Assembly: GCA_037074765.1 (NCBI GenBank)
Contig: JBAMDO010000225.1
Span: 23,838-87,837 of the forward strand
DNA: 64,000 bases
Reading direction: 5' to 3'
Origin: Mansonella perstans
Lineage: Eukaryota > Nematoda > Chromadorea > Rhabditida > Onchocercidae
The translations under genes were made by a program, and so were the position numbers. The notes beneath the pieces were generated by a model. That model ran no database searches, was not told the origin of the DNA, and saw only the letters and a list, made by a program, of their open reading frames with translations. Shown here one piece after another: positions 25,301 to 40,408 of this stretch; position 1 is the stretch's first letter; every line of letters starts with the position of its first letter.

Positions 25301-28300
25301 ATGCAATTTAATTATTTCATAATTTTTTACATAAATTTTTTTCTAAATTAAATTTTCATATGGGAAATTACTTACCAAATGTTTTATTCATAATTAATTG
25401 ATTGTCTATTATACGAATCTCATTATCGCTTTTCACATCATCATTCACTTGTTGTTGCTGTTGATGTTGTTGTTGTTCTTGTTGCTGTCGTTGTTGCTGT
25501 TGTTGTTGTTGCTGTTGCTCCAGCTGTTGTTGTTGTAGTTGTTGCTCCAGCTGTTGTTGTTGTTGTAGTTCTTGTTCCAGCTGTTGTTGTTGTTGTAGTT
25601 GTTGCTCCTGTTGTTGTTGTTGTTGTAATAATGATTGTTGCAAGAATTGCTTATCATCTTTTTGCATTTCATCCTTCATTTCATCTAATTCATCGCATGC
25701 TAACGGTGCCTTGATGAAAAAAAGGAAAGTGTTAGAGAAACTATTTCATTAAATTTTCCATGTTACATTTTTCAAGAATTTTCTATTAATATATTAATTA
25801 TAGGGAAACAAAATTTTTTTAAAGTTTTCAAAAATTTGTGCAAATATTTTTAACGTCCCTTTAAATTTAAATTTACGATTTTTTTCTTCCAAAAAAAGTT
25901 GAAAGTTTAATTTAAGCAATACAACTTTCATTTCATTATCAATGTACTGCCATCTTTCATTCCGATTTTTGTTTAATGTTACAAAAGCTATACCTTTTTA
26001 TCATCAATGTATTTCCAATCCACTGTTCCATCTTGATTCCTTATCAATCCTATAAAATTTCAAGTTCCTTTTTTTCATTTTTTTTTGAACTTTAACTTTT
26101 AAAATTTAATTTATTAAAAAAGTTTCTGCTGTACCTTCTAATTAATAATGTCAATTATTTACCTGCGGCAAAAATCAACTAACTCCATTTGTTTTTTTTC
26201 CTTTAAGTGAAATACTGATCACTTTGCAAATAAAATTTATTGAGAAAATTTAAACTAAACTTAGGGAGTTCTTTGTTATTAATTATTGACAAAAATATTT
26301 TAATTAAATTTTCTCCATCAAAAATCACTTCTTTTCCAATACTTATCTTTTCATCATATTTTAATTTTTTGTTATAATGAATTTTATAATGAAAAATATG
26401 CATTATCAATGAGGAATCTGAATCAAGAATTCCAATTATTGATATATATGACAAATTTTTGATCAATTATTGCATAACCATCGATCACTTGAAAACATTA
26501 ACCGATTTTTCGCTTTTGTATGTGAGAACTCACCATTAAAGAAATGTGCAAAAAGCTACGGCAGAAATATTTGAAAAAAAATTGAGAAATTTGAAATTTA
26601 AACGAATGAAATTTAAATTTCAATTTAAGGTATGAATAATGAAAAGTTATGATTTCAACTTGTTCTTTGCTATGCTTAGCGGATTGAAATACATAGGAAA
26701 GGATCAATGAAATGAGAAAAGTTAATCGATGGGTATAACATTTGGGAATTTGGAAATAACAAAATTTGGAGTTTAGATTCCGATTATCGAACAAATCAGA
26801 AAAGTGCCGATTACGTAATGGGATTTTTATTTACAAACAATAAAATATTCCGACAGTCCGATATTACAACATTCAATTTCTCCAGCAAACAAAACTGACA
26901 ATGAATAAAAAAGTTTTAAATCATAAAATTTTGAGAACGAAATAAATGTCTGACAATTCGATCAAAAATGAAAAAAAGTAAAAAAAATTTCAAATTAAAT
27001 TTTGAAAATGAAATCAAATTTGAAGTATTATCAATGAATACCATATATAGGAGGAGCAGAAATAAGATTATTACATATGAAATTTAAAATGAGTTATTAA
27101 ATACATGAATTAATCATTCAGATAATCTAATAAGCCAAGTTTATAAATATTTTGTATTGAAAAAAAGAATTTAATTCTATTCTATTCAACATTCATCAAG
27201 CATTCATTATTCATCATTTAATTCATTTCATCATTTCATTCTATGTTCGTTTTTTTTCTTTTTTAACAACATTCTCTCCGTGTTTGATGATCTCTTCGTT
27301 GAAACAAATAATTAATTTTACTTTTTTTCTTAAATTTAACAACAACTTATCAATACAGTAAAATATCAATACCAATTGTTACCAGTCATTAAATTAACGC
27401 CCAACATTAATTTTTTTTTGTGGTAAAAAAACCTTGCAAGTATACATTTTGTTCGATGATTTATTTAATTATTAATAATTGCTTTGGCCTTAATATTATA
27501 TTTGACTTTACTGCTCAAATATAATACTTTTATGAAGAACTGGAAAATTAATCAGAAAAAGATAACTTGAAAAAGCTTATAAACTGCTTGGAAATTTTGA
27601 AACTTATTAGGTTGAAACTGACAATGAAATCTGATAATGAAATGCATAAAACATGACATAAGTTTCAATTTTTAATTACTCCTGCGCGTGACCAATTATT
27701 ATCATTGATCTAATTATCAGGTCATTTTTTTAAAAAAATTTGAACAAATCAATAATAACAGTATAAAATATAATTAAATAATTACCATATTAGCAGTATT
27801 TTTCAAAAAGATTCAGACTAAATTAGACGAATGAAATTTAAATTTTAATTTAAGGAGTGAATAATGGAAAGTTAAAATTTCAACTTGTTCTTTGCTGTGC
27901 CTAGTGGATTGAAATACACGGGAAAGGATCAATGAAATGAGAAAAGTTAATCGATGGGTATAGCATTCAGGAATTTGAAAATAGCAAAATTTGGAGTTTA
28001 GCATTACGATTATCGGATAAATCAGTAAAGTGACGATTACATAATGGGATTTTTATTTATTAGCAATAAAATATTGTGACAATCGAACAACAAAAAAAAT
28101 TGACAATGAATAAAAAAAGTTTAAAAATAAAAAAATTCAAATCATAAAATTTTAAGAACGAAATAAATGTCTGACAACGAATTCAATCAGAAATGAAAAA
28201 AAGTAAAAAAAAATTTCAAATTAAATTTTGGAAATGAAATCAAATTTGAAGTGTTATCAATAAATACCATATATAAGAAGAGCAGAAATAAGACTACTAT

Positions 28301-31300
28301 AGCATATGAAATTTAAAATAAATTATTAAATTCATGAGTTAATCATTCAGATAATCTAGTAAGCCAAATTTATGGATATTTCATATTAAAAAAAAGAATT
28401 TGATTATTACCATCTAATTGCTTCTACCTTTCATCATTTAAAACTTCATTTAAGCAATTTTGTTAAAATAAATATAAATTAATGCATATGATTAATTGAA
28501 TAATATACAATGTCTTTAAGCAATATTAGTTATCACTGAAATATTTCATTTAATTATTCTTGCAATGTGTATGATCAACCAGAAAATTTAGTGAGACTAA
28601 ATTTTTCTGCTTACTGTTTTCTTTTTCGAAAATTATCGTTTTTTAAAATTTTGAAAATTCTTGTATTTTTTAAAATTTAAATTCCGTCACAATAAATTTA
28701 AAAAACAGTGAAGCATTATTTTGTCTATTAGCAGTTTATACCCCGTTATCTATTCATCAAAAAAAATTATTGTTTAAAAAAAAAAAAAAAAAAAATAATC
28801 GTTGAGTTGGACAAAATGCAAAATAAATTATATTTTCTCATAAACGTTTTTTGAAAATGAAAAAGACAAAATATTTGAGATCTAAAATATTTCATTCAAA
28901 GCTATCATTATTAATAATAATTACAATATTATTTTTATAAGTATCAATATTGTTGTTACTATTGCCATTATTATTATTGTTATCATTAAAAACTGGTAAC
29001 GTTGCAAATAAAATGAATAAAATGAGTGCAAATCATTTGAAATGAAATTTCCTGTTGTATATTATTAATTACTATCATTATAATTATTGATTTGCAAATA
29101 CGTTTAAGCGAATTCAAGCATATTTTTATTGCAAATGTCCAAGTTTTATATTTTTTTATTAATTAAAATTTAAAAAATTAATAAGAAATATTTTATTAAT
29201 TAAAGTATAAATTTAAAATTAATGCGAAAATGGAATCAATGTGAATGAAATGGAATTTGTTAACTTTTGTGCAAAAATTTTGGCAAAAGAAATGACAGAA
29301 ACTTTTGAAGGTTAAAGTAAAAAAAAATGGAAAATGTAGATGACAATTACTGGCAAAGGGTATAATTTTGGGTTAAAAAAAGACAATAACAATCAAACTT
29401 TGTTATATTGTCAAAAGTATGACCTTGACAAACACATAAATAAGCAGAACAAAGCAAAAAAAAATGCAAGAGAAAATATGTGACAGGTGACGAGCAATTT
29501 TATGACAACAGTAAGTTGTAAATTTATTTCTTTTTCTCTGTCTGCTTCCTTATTCTATCTGTGTATTATTTGTTTACTTCCTTGTTTATATGTTTATTGT
29601 TTACTTCATCTATTCCATATGTGTATTTGTTTGTTTTCTTCTTTGTTTACATGTTTATTGTTTACTTGGTCTATTCTATTTCTGTGTATTTTTTACTTGT
29701 TTTCTTTTCATAATTGTACAAAGTAATGACAATTAATAATGAAAAAAACTGAAATTCCGACACTTTATTTTAATGCTAATTAATGAGAAATATTTTAAAT
29801 TCACAAAATTTCATTCTGACATATTCTTTTTCATTATTTAAATTTCCTGAGAAATAAATTGATGTAGACTGCAACAGTTTAGTTGTTTTTCAAGGAACAA
29901 AATTAAATGTTCGCAAAATTTCCTAGGCAAACAAATGAAGAAAATGCTGTAATTAAAAGTAATTAATGAGATGTATGTGACAAATTTTAAGCTTTTTTCT
30001 GCTTCCAAAGAAAACGAAAATATGCAAACAATTGAATGAAATTTAAAAATTTATTAAAATAATAATGAAATTATCAAACTGTTCTAGGATTAGAATTCTT
30101 TTGATCAAAAACAAATTTTTGAGTGAAAAAAAAAGTTCAAATAACATAATAATTACCATTTTCATGAAAATGTACCATTCGTTTGTTTAAATGTTTTGGT
30201 AACGGTGAAAGAGATGGTATAGATGATAAGGACTGTACAATTGGTGGTATTGATGAAACAATTGATGAACGTTCCGAATTTGACGTTTTACGTGTTCGAA
30301 AACGTGGCTTCCAAGATGAGAATAATCCCGGCATCCTTATTAATTAATTCAACATGTAATTTTCTTTTTTATTATATTGCTTATCATAGAAATTTCGTAA
30401 AACTATTTAGATTTTAATTAATCAACTAATTTTTCTGTTATTGTTACTATTGATATTGTTATTATTATTATTGCTATTATTATGATTGTTAACACTGTAA
30501 TTTACTATATAGATTTGATAATGATTTGTTAACTTAATTTACTGTAGATTTGATAAGATAACGTAAAAGTTGGAATATTTTTTGTTTTGCTTTTGGTTAA
30601 ATATATTTTTTAAATATGCAAAAATATATAATTAAGAATAATTTTGGAAAAGTAATGGAAATAGATAAATTTTAGAATAACATGAAATAATTGTTGCTAA
30701 GACGAATGCTACAACAATAACAATAATAGCATTAACAATAACATCAATGGTTACTCAGCCAAGAGATGAGTAAATAATAGTAAAATTGGAAAGAATTAAT
30801 GCAAATTCTTCGATTTAATATGACCCTGGAATAGGAAGGAAACGAAAATAGGATATTCAATTCAATTCATTTCATTCAAATTCATTGTAAAATTGTTAAC
30901 AATGAGGAGTGAGGGAAAAATCACTAATAGTAACAGTTGTAATCAGACATTTTGGACCAAAAGTGGAAGGAAAAGAAATGAGATGAAAAGTGAGAGATTC
31001 TTAGCTTCGTTGTTAGAAATAGCACTGAACTAAATGGTGCAAAGCTTAGCCTAAACTTTTACATCGATCACCAACAAATCAGCGACATATGATCACATCT
31101 ATTCACTACACATACATACATACACACATACACACGCACAAGCATATAATGCAAAAACTTTTCCTCTAAAAATTTTTATTATTATTTGATAATAAAGACA
31201 AAGACAGACAAACAACACACATATAAATAATCCGACAGACATGTGCTCTTCCGATCATTTCACAAAAATTTATGAGCTTGAAAATTTTAATTATATGTAT

Positions 31301-34300
31301 ATGTATGTTTAAATACATATATGTCTAAGTACAATATTTCTATGCACCAATGGCTCAGAATTATGAATTGACATGCAATACATTTGTGCATCGATCATTT
31401 CGTTCACAAAATGTTTGGAAAAATATTCGATCAATCAATCAGTCAAACAATCTATCTAATCAATTTTAAACATTCTAAATTTGGCCCTAAAAATGCTAGC
31501 AAGTTTTAATGAATTAACAATAAATGATAAGGAAAAAAGTGGAATAGAAAGGAAAAGAAAGAAGGATTTAGTTGAAAATGGATAAGGATAAGAGATGAAA
31601 TGAGCAGTTGCTGTGCTAGAAATGAAATGAACAATTGTTATGCTAATAATAACATTTATGGTACTAATGCTGACCGATCGGATAACTGACCAATCGGATA
31701 AGATGGGATAAATGTGATTATTACATATTATCACTTCTTAATTTGATGAGGAAAATGATAAAATTAAGCAAGAAAGAAAGATAGACGGAAAGAAGAGGAA
31801 AATGAATGACAAAAGCCGCTTCTTTTTTTTCCTGTAAAATTTTTTTGCTTTTTCACTTATCGATTTGATTCATTTTTGTATTGAATTGGTTGTCAATCAT
31901 ATGTTGTCATTTTTTAATTTGTCTTTGCTTCTTCCATAATATATTCTCGATGTTACTAATTAGCAAATGAGTAATTATGATGATAACAAATAATTGTGGT
32001 GAAATGAAGAGTAAAATGATAACGATAAGAAATTAAGATCTTAGTAGTCTTAATCATCTTAATAGATAATGAAACAATGATAATGGTGAGACTGAGATTG
32101 AAATGATGATGACGATTTCACAATGATAATGATGAGATTGAGATAATGGTAAGAATGAGAGTGATAGTGATAGGAGTTGTGATAATGGTAAGAGTTGGAG
32201 TAAGAAAGAGATGATGATGACGATTTCACAACGATAATGGTGAAATGATAATGAGACTGAAATTGAAATGATAATGAAATGATGATGGAACGCCGAAATT
32301 GAATTGATGATAATGATTATGATGAAATTAAGTTGGTATGATATTCGTAAAGAAAGCAAACTTATGATGATGGTAAAATTAAACCGATGATGATATGATA
32401 ATACACGATAATGACTAAGTGTCAGGAAATGTGAGAATAAAATAGGAGAAAATGAAGAAATAAATGGATTCAATTCAGTACACCTAAATTTTGTTGCATA
32501 GAACATAAAATTCCTAATGCCCTGAACGAAAATGAAGAAAAGGAAAAAAAAGTGCAAAAAGCGCAGGCGCAAATATTCACTTCATTTCATTTCAGTTCTT
32601 CTCACATTAAATTTATAAATAGTCTCTTAATTCAGAGGAAATTTTCTCTTTTTTTTCAATAAAAATTCTAGTAAAATGAAACAAAAAATGAGACGGAAAT
32701 GAACAGACAGACATACATTCATACAAATGAAAAAATAATTTTTAAGATTGAACTGAAATTAGTGCTTTGTGACTAAAAAACATTTTGTTTTGTAATTTAT
32801 ATTTAAAGCTGTATTTATAAGTATTAGTGAAAATAAAAGTGATTAATAATAACTAATAAAAATAAGAATTAAATATGAGAATGAAAAAAATAAAAGAAAA
32901 AGCAAATTCAAATACGAAATTAAAAAATATGTTTTACAAGTTAGCAGTTATACAAAAGTGTTTGATTAGGAAATACATGACAAATAAGCAGAAGGATTCA
33001 GTTGAATATTTTTTTCTCGCTTATGTAATTAAACAATTTGCACTATTAATGCTTTAAATAAATAATTAATTAATACTTGGTAATGCTTATATATTTATGG
33101 TAGAATTGAATTAAGTCGATTATGAAATGACAAAAATTGTATATGGTTGTTATTTATTTACCTACTATGGGTCTACTTAGGTTATTACTTAATTTACTTG
33201 GCTAACTTGATCCATTTTAAAATACGTTTTCAAAATTGAATAAATGAAAAGAATAAATTGAGTTAAAATAGTGTGCAAATTTTATTTCTTAGAGGAGTGA
33301 AAAAAAGTTAATTAAATTGAAGAAGTTTAAAAGATGATTAATGCTCAAATGTTAATTGTTTATTTAAATTACCGAGCATTAGTCATATTTATCATCAGCT
33401 TTCGGTTGATTTAAATGCTTTATCACTTTATCATTAAGTAGACTTTTCAACTATACACTTTTGTTAAATATTTCGCAAAAATTTTGAAACTAAAGTGCAA
33501 TTATGATAGCAAAGTGTAATTGATGGGAAAACTTGCTAGAGTGTCATTGTGTAATAACCGACAGGTAAGTGATAAACGGAAAACGGAAGACTAATTTTAA
33601 TTAGCAATTTATTTTATCTTACTTTCTTTCATTCAATTTAACGTCATATCGATCTAATTCATTAACAGTACTGAGAAGAAATGCAGGACCGTAAAGTTGA
33701 AAGGGAAATTTTTAAAATACCAGTGTAATTATTTGTAAACATTAAGTGAGTTTCATTGCTATGAGAAGCAGCTGATGTCCATGTAATATGAAATTTTCTG
33801 GATTATAGGATCAAATAAAGAAAATATCAAAATGTCACATGAAATCTAAAATCTAAATGTGTTTGCATATTTTTTTTCAAATTACTCTTCTTCTCATTAA
33901 ATAACCTTCACTTCTTTTTTAAAGTTTTTTTCTTTTTTTTTTAAATTCTTTGATAATTCGATCATCAAAATTGTAAAAATTTTATTCAAACATATTAATG
34001 GATTGTCATTATCGTTGTTATTTAAAGGTCATCGGTACCAAATGACCTACCGGCAAATAAATTTTTCTCATTTGTTGAAGCATTCCAATGACAATTTTCA
34101 AATTCATTTAATGATCCATATTAATTCGCATTAAAAAACTTCATGCATTTTTTTCATTTTTGATAGCCTTCAACAAATTTTGCAGAAATTAAATCTTTGT
34201 CACATTTAAAAAAAAGAAAAAATTAAGAATAATTTAAAGGGAAAAAAAGGAAAATAAAAAAAAAATTATTGAATGCAAATAAAGCGAAGATAAAAATAAA

Positions 34301-37300
34301 AATAGAAAGGGGAAAAAACGAAGTTTATTTAAATTTTTTAAAATACAGCTTTAATTTTTATTCATTTTTGTTTAGTTGATAATTTTGTACATTCTGCCAA
34401 ATTATGATTAAGTAATTACTACGAAAATATTTGCTGTACATACACTTATTAATTTATTGATGACTGATTGATAAGATTATTTCAATATTGATATGGATAG
34501 TTTATGTAACAAATGGAAACAATAAACTGATTAGATGGCTGGCATAGTAAAAAAAAAACATATTAATGATATGATATACAAGATTACGTGGAAATTCTTA
34601 CAATAGATATAAGGTTAAGATAGATTTCTATTTCACTGAGAAGTTAGGCTACAGATTAGTCATAAATATAATTTTGATAAAAATCTTTTAACTAATAAAA
34701 ACTAGACGAATTTAATATGATGAAAACATTAGTAACACGGGCATAAGATGGCGTTAAAATTTTTTTTAAAATAACTCTTTTTTAAAATAATTAAAATAAC
34801 TTACGGAATGTAAAATTAAAATATAAATGTCGCCGATAATATCAAATGATTTCAATTTTTAAATTAAATTTCCAATGTTATCAATTGTTTTCTTTCGTTT
34901 TTTTCTTCTCATAGGTCATTCGATGGCTTTTTGTGCAGTTTCCATTTTTCTCATTTTTTTCATCCAATATTGCATACATAACAAGAGCACAGCAACGATA
35001 ACAACAACAATAACAGCGACAATAATAACAAAAACAACAACAACGAAACAATAACAAAAACAAAAACAACAGCAAAAACGACAGCAATAAAAACAACAAC
35101 AGCAACAATAACAACAACAGCGATAACAACAGCAACGCAACAAAAACAACAACAACAACAACAATAAAAACAAAAACAACAACATATGGTGATGTTTCGA
35201 TATAAAATGTTGATATTATTTTTGATTTCAAAAGAAATTGCTGAGATTGATGACATTGATAAAAAAAATTTTTTTTTCAAATTTTCAACAATTCGCCATT
35301 CATTTGTGTTAAAAAATTCCAATTGAATTTAACTGTTAACTATTCTGTCCTTTCGCTTCTCTTCCTCCCAAAAAAAGAAAGGAAAAATAAGAAGTAAAAG
35401 AACGAAATTTTTTATTATGTCACGGATAAAATTTGAAAAACAATAAAAATGTATTCGTTGAATTGCTTGAAATATGTATGTTTTAATATTTTCTCTTTTT
35501 GACAAATTGTTTTGTTTCGCATTCTCTCAATTTTTTTTTTTTTTTTTTTTTTTTGAAATACTTAAAATTTGTACAATGAAATTGTCTGGTTGCGAAACTT
35601 CGTTGAAACAATTTTCTTCGTTCTTTTTTTTCATTTCATAGATTGCAAATTTCTTTGATATTTTTCATGTTTTTTTTTTTTTTAATTACTTGTCGAATAT
35701 TTTTTTATTTTACTTTTCAATTTTAAAATAGAAATTTGCTTGAAAAAAAAAAGCCATTTAAAAATAAACAAAATAGCTAATTGTCAGAGAATCAATATGA
35801 AACATGCACATAAATTACTGCAGATTAGCTGATAGTTAATAGTGATAAGTTGAAATATGTGAAATTATATTTTTAACATAATGATACATTTCATACATGC
35901 ATGTATTTGAAAAAGATTTTCTGAAAAAATGAGCAAACAGTTTCATGCAAATATATTAGCCGGTGTATGCATTAATAGCGATTTGTTAAATTTATGAAAT
36001 TTTATTTCTAATTTTTCGTAATCACGGAGCTCATCACATCTATCACATTTTGAATGTTTCCCGGAAAAGTGAGCAAGCAATTTCTTGCTGGTTTAATTTG
36101 ATTAAGTAATGATAATAACAAATAATTCGTTAAATTGATGTCTTCTATTTCCAGTGTAAGTGTAGATATATAACAAAATTTAACATCATTCAACATTAAG
36201 TAGCATTATCCGATAATTATCAGATAATGTATTCGAATTCGGGATATTACGTTAAATTACCATAGAAAACGTCAAATTATTATAATATTAATTAAATTCA
36301 AGTAACCACTGTTTCAACTTTACAAAATTACCTTTGCTTAATACTTCTTCCGTGAGTGGCTTGATTCGATCCGAATTATTTTGATAGATAATATTATTAT
36401 CCATTTGATGGAAATTAATCGATTAATTGCAGTTAATCACCGGACACCAAAAATACTAAAATGAAATGAAATGAAATGCTCACAAGTTGATAAAGATTGT
36501 GTAATGTTTCAAACTTAAAATTAGATTTAAAACTAAAAGAAAACGAAAACATAATGAAGTGTTAGATTGGCGACAACTGACATTTTTGATCTAACGTATT
36601 AAATCTTAGCTTGCGTAATAACTGAGCAAATTGTTGTTTTCAAATAATTATATCTTGCTTAATTGTTTACATGGATGAATGAATGAACTGAATTGAGTTG
36701 AATGATTTTGAATTGTTTGAAAATGAAATGATAATTTTAAGAGAAACCGAATTTTTCATTAAGAGACAATAAATTATCATTGTTGTTCCATTCTAATAGC
36801 TATTTAAATTCATTAAAAATTTAATTTTTGGAATTCATTCTAAGAATAAAAATTAATCCTTTAAAATAATTCAAATCATTATTTGCACCTACATTGTTTG
36901 TGTATAGTTACATACATAGTTGCAGAGTTATTTTAAATTCATTGTTTTTCTTTTTTTTTTTTTGTTGAAAGAATTTATTTTTAAATTAATTTTTTTTTTT
37001 ACTGTTTTACTAAAATAAAAAACGAATTTAATTTTTTTTGTTTTAACCTAAATTTTTCATTTTCTTTTTTTTTGTGTGTTCTCTTTAAACAAGAAAACAA
37101 AAAGCGAATCTTTTGTTAAATAGAATAAATGAATTTTATTTGGAAATTTTTGAAATTAATTCATAAAAGATTATTTAGTTTTACGCTGTGTTTGGCTTCT
37201 TTTTTTTTTTCTGTTTCATTTCAAAGTTTTCATTTTATTCTCTTTTTTTGTTCTTTTTGAAGAAATAAGAGGAAACAATGAAATATGTGCTGATATTATC

Positions 37301-38375
37301 AGCTTATCTTTTTTGTTCACCAAAAAGATTTTTGAGGACAAAAGGAACTTCGCTCCACTTCATGGCAATTATCAAAAATTGAAAAAAAAAAAGGAAAAAA
37401 AAAGAATGTATTTTGAAAGCATAAAAATGAGAAAAGTGAAATGAAATGGCTAACCATTAGATTTTATCTTAGTTATTAAAATAATTCTTTACAATTTTTC
37501 AAACTTATTATTCTGCTCATTTTTCCTCTCTCTTTTTCTCTCTCATTTTATCCAGTTTATTTGTTTTGCGTATTTAAATTTTAAAATTAATCAATTTCAG
37601 TTGAATTTTTTTGTTTCTGAAAAAAAAAAAAAGATAAAAGAAAGTTTAAATGAAGTGATTAATTAATTTACTAATTAATTTACCGATTAATTAATCCATT
37701 AAACGAATGCCTTTTGTTTTTTTGTTAAATTATTGCTTTTTTTTCCATTAATTTTTTTTTCTTTTGTTTTTTTTTTTTTTTGTTTTGCCTTCCATTAATA
37801 TTGATTAGTAAATATTGGCAAGCTATTTTTTTTTCCTTCAAACAAACATTTTTATGTTGTCAATGGAAAAAAACGAGAGCGAGAGAGAGAGAAAGGAAGA
37901 GAGAAAGAGAGAGAGAGAGGGAGAAAAAGATGACATGAAATTGAATGGTGTCAATTAGTAACTGAAATTGTTTTTCTGATTTATTTATATCTTCTAATTT
38001 CCAGTTTATTTGACTCATTTCATCAAATAGAAGTTTGTCATTGCTTCATTTTTTTTTAATTTTTTTTTTGTCATACAAATAGAAATATTTTTCTCATTTA
38101 TCGGTTTTTAGATTTTTTTTTTTTCTTTCCAATAGATAAAATGAAAAAGGAATGATTAGGCATTTTTTTTTTAAAAAAAAATGAAAAAAAGTTCTTAAAT
38201 TTATTAGAATTTGCATTTAAATGTATTCAAACTTGCCTAACATATTTAGCATATATTGAAATGAAAAGTTGTAAAAGTTCACAAAACTTATATATGCATT
38301 TATATATGTATGATCTTTGTATTATTCATTTAAGATTCAAGATTCTCCATTTCATCCATTATTTCATTTATTGAC

Positions 38376-38406
<31 letters not shown>

Positions 38407-40368
38407 GTATTTTTTTTTTTTTTTTTAAAGAATACATTAAAGCTTATTTTATGCGTATATTAAAGAAATACCCCTCTAGGCAATTTTGAAGTTTGCTATT
38501 GCTGAAAATTTTGAAACGAATGTTATTTTTGCCACCCTAAGGCAATGCATTTTAAAGTTCGCCCATAACATAGTTGTTATTGAAGAGAAGAGCATTAAAA
38601 TGCCTCAGGGTACGTTTATCGCTATTTTGTAGTAATTTAAAATTGCTTTATTCTTATGTACAAAATAAATTATGTATTATAATTTATTTATTAAAAATGA
38701 TCACTGCTCCAGTGTCCTATTTTTTTTTTTTTTTTTTTTTTTTTTTTGTTTCTTTCGGCTAATTTTTTTAAGCCTAATATCATAGTAGACTTGAGGAAAA
38801 TATTTGTGATATCATATGTGTCCAGGTGATAGATAAATAAATTAAAAGCAGTTTCAAGTTCTAAGAACATTAATGCATAGTAAAATATTGCTTTCGTTTT
38901 TTTTTCTCATTCATAAATTTTAATAGCATTAAATCAATTGCTTCATTGCATTGCAAGCATTTTAGCATTTTAATTTTAAAAATTGAAATTACCTCTAACA
39001 AAATATTTTACATTCAACATTCAACATTAATCATGTGAATTACTGTAATCATCTTACTGTAAATTTTATTCATTAATTTACAACAAATTTTCATATTTTT
39101 CTCATTAAATTAAATTGGTTAGAAAAAAACTTTAAACTTTCAAACTTCTTTACGATTTTTTTTCCACCAATAATTTTTCATTTTATTAAATTCATCCATT
39201 TAACTTTTTTTCCATTTTTTTGTTTTTTTTTTTTTCATTTTAAAAAAAATAAAATTCTTTGCTGACAAATAAAACAATTCGTCATTTGTTCATTTTGTGT
39301 CATTTGCCAATTGTCATAATCATATGTCGTTTTTTCCCCTTCATTTTGTACTATTTGTTGCTAAATGTCTAACACATATATTTTAAAGTATGCAAATAAT
39401 TTTGAAATAAATTTCATGCCTTTTTACACAAATTCGTAATTGTCAAATGTAAAAATAGTTTAAATTAAAATGAAATGTGTACATATATTATTATGTTGTA
39501 AAGTGATGAAATTTTACTTCAACATTTGATCTTTTCCTTTTTTTTTCAATTTTAATTTAATAAAATTTATTTTTTAAATATGAATACATTATTCAATTTA
39601 GCCATTAATAAATACATTGAGAAGAAATGTATATTGAAAAATAAATCAATCAATTGAAATAATACTATTTTTATTAAACATATTGAATAATTTAGTGCTA
39701 ACAACAACAAATTTGAAATTAATCATTTTAAAACTTTGACAATCACTTATAAATATTTCAATCTAAACAAGATTTGCATTCATTGAAAATTTCCTATTTT
39801 CCATACGTTTCATATCTTTCCTTTCCATACGTTTCATGCCTTTCCTTTGCATCATACCTTTTCTTTCCAATGATTAGTTTTTTGAGGCTTGAATGAATAA
39901 ATGATAACAGTAATTTTTTGACTTAAACTTTTGAAAGAACAAAGTATTTCAGTAGAAAGGTTGAAATTAAAATTAGCTAAATTTGCAAATTTTGTAATTA
40001 ATGATTAATTGAAAGTTTTATTTGATTTTTTGCCATGACAAAGCAATAGCATTTTTTGTAGTGATTATGATTGATTAATTATAAAAAAGAAGGAAATTTG
40101 AAGTAAATGTGTCTTGCATTATTTAAAGCTTTTACCTCTGCATTTTTCCATCTTTAAAAGTTACCAAAAAAAATTTCGTTTATTTAAATTGTGCTAAAAT
40201 TTACAAGATCAATTACATGAATGTTATTCCTGCTGCTATTAATAGCATTGTTGCTATTATCGTTATTATTAATACTGCAATTATCAAACACCATCACTAT
40301 CTTATTATTATTATCAATTATTATTACTATCATTATTTTTATTGTTATTGTTATTATTATTATTATCA

Positions 40369-40408
<40 letters not shown>

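Noticed and set aside
25445..25672. Asn/Ser-rich 75-codon frame
   Set aside because: Out-of-frame shadow of the glutamine-rich exon.
26203..26466. 87-residue minus-strand ORF
   Set aside because: AT-driven composition, no splice signals, no recognisable family, inside a long intron.
32054..32572. 172-residue minus-strand ORF, the longest single frame in the window
   Set aside because: Ser/His/Ile/Leu low complexity produced by GATGAT-type repeats; lies in an intron.
34881..35322. Three minus-strand ORFs rich in Cys, Val, Leu and Phe
   Set aside because: Reverse readings of the AAC/CAA repeat tract. The opposite strand, which would give polyQ, has no splice-bounded frame.
36008..36196. 62-residue minus-strand ORF near alternative first exon B
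   Set aside because: No acceptor or donor connects it in phase with the SRCIN1-like exons, and its composition is that of the surrounding intron.
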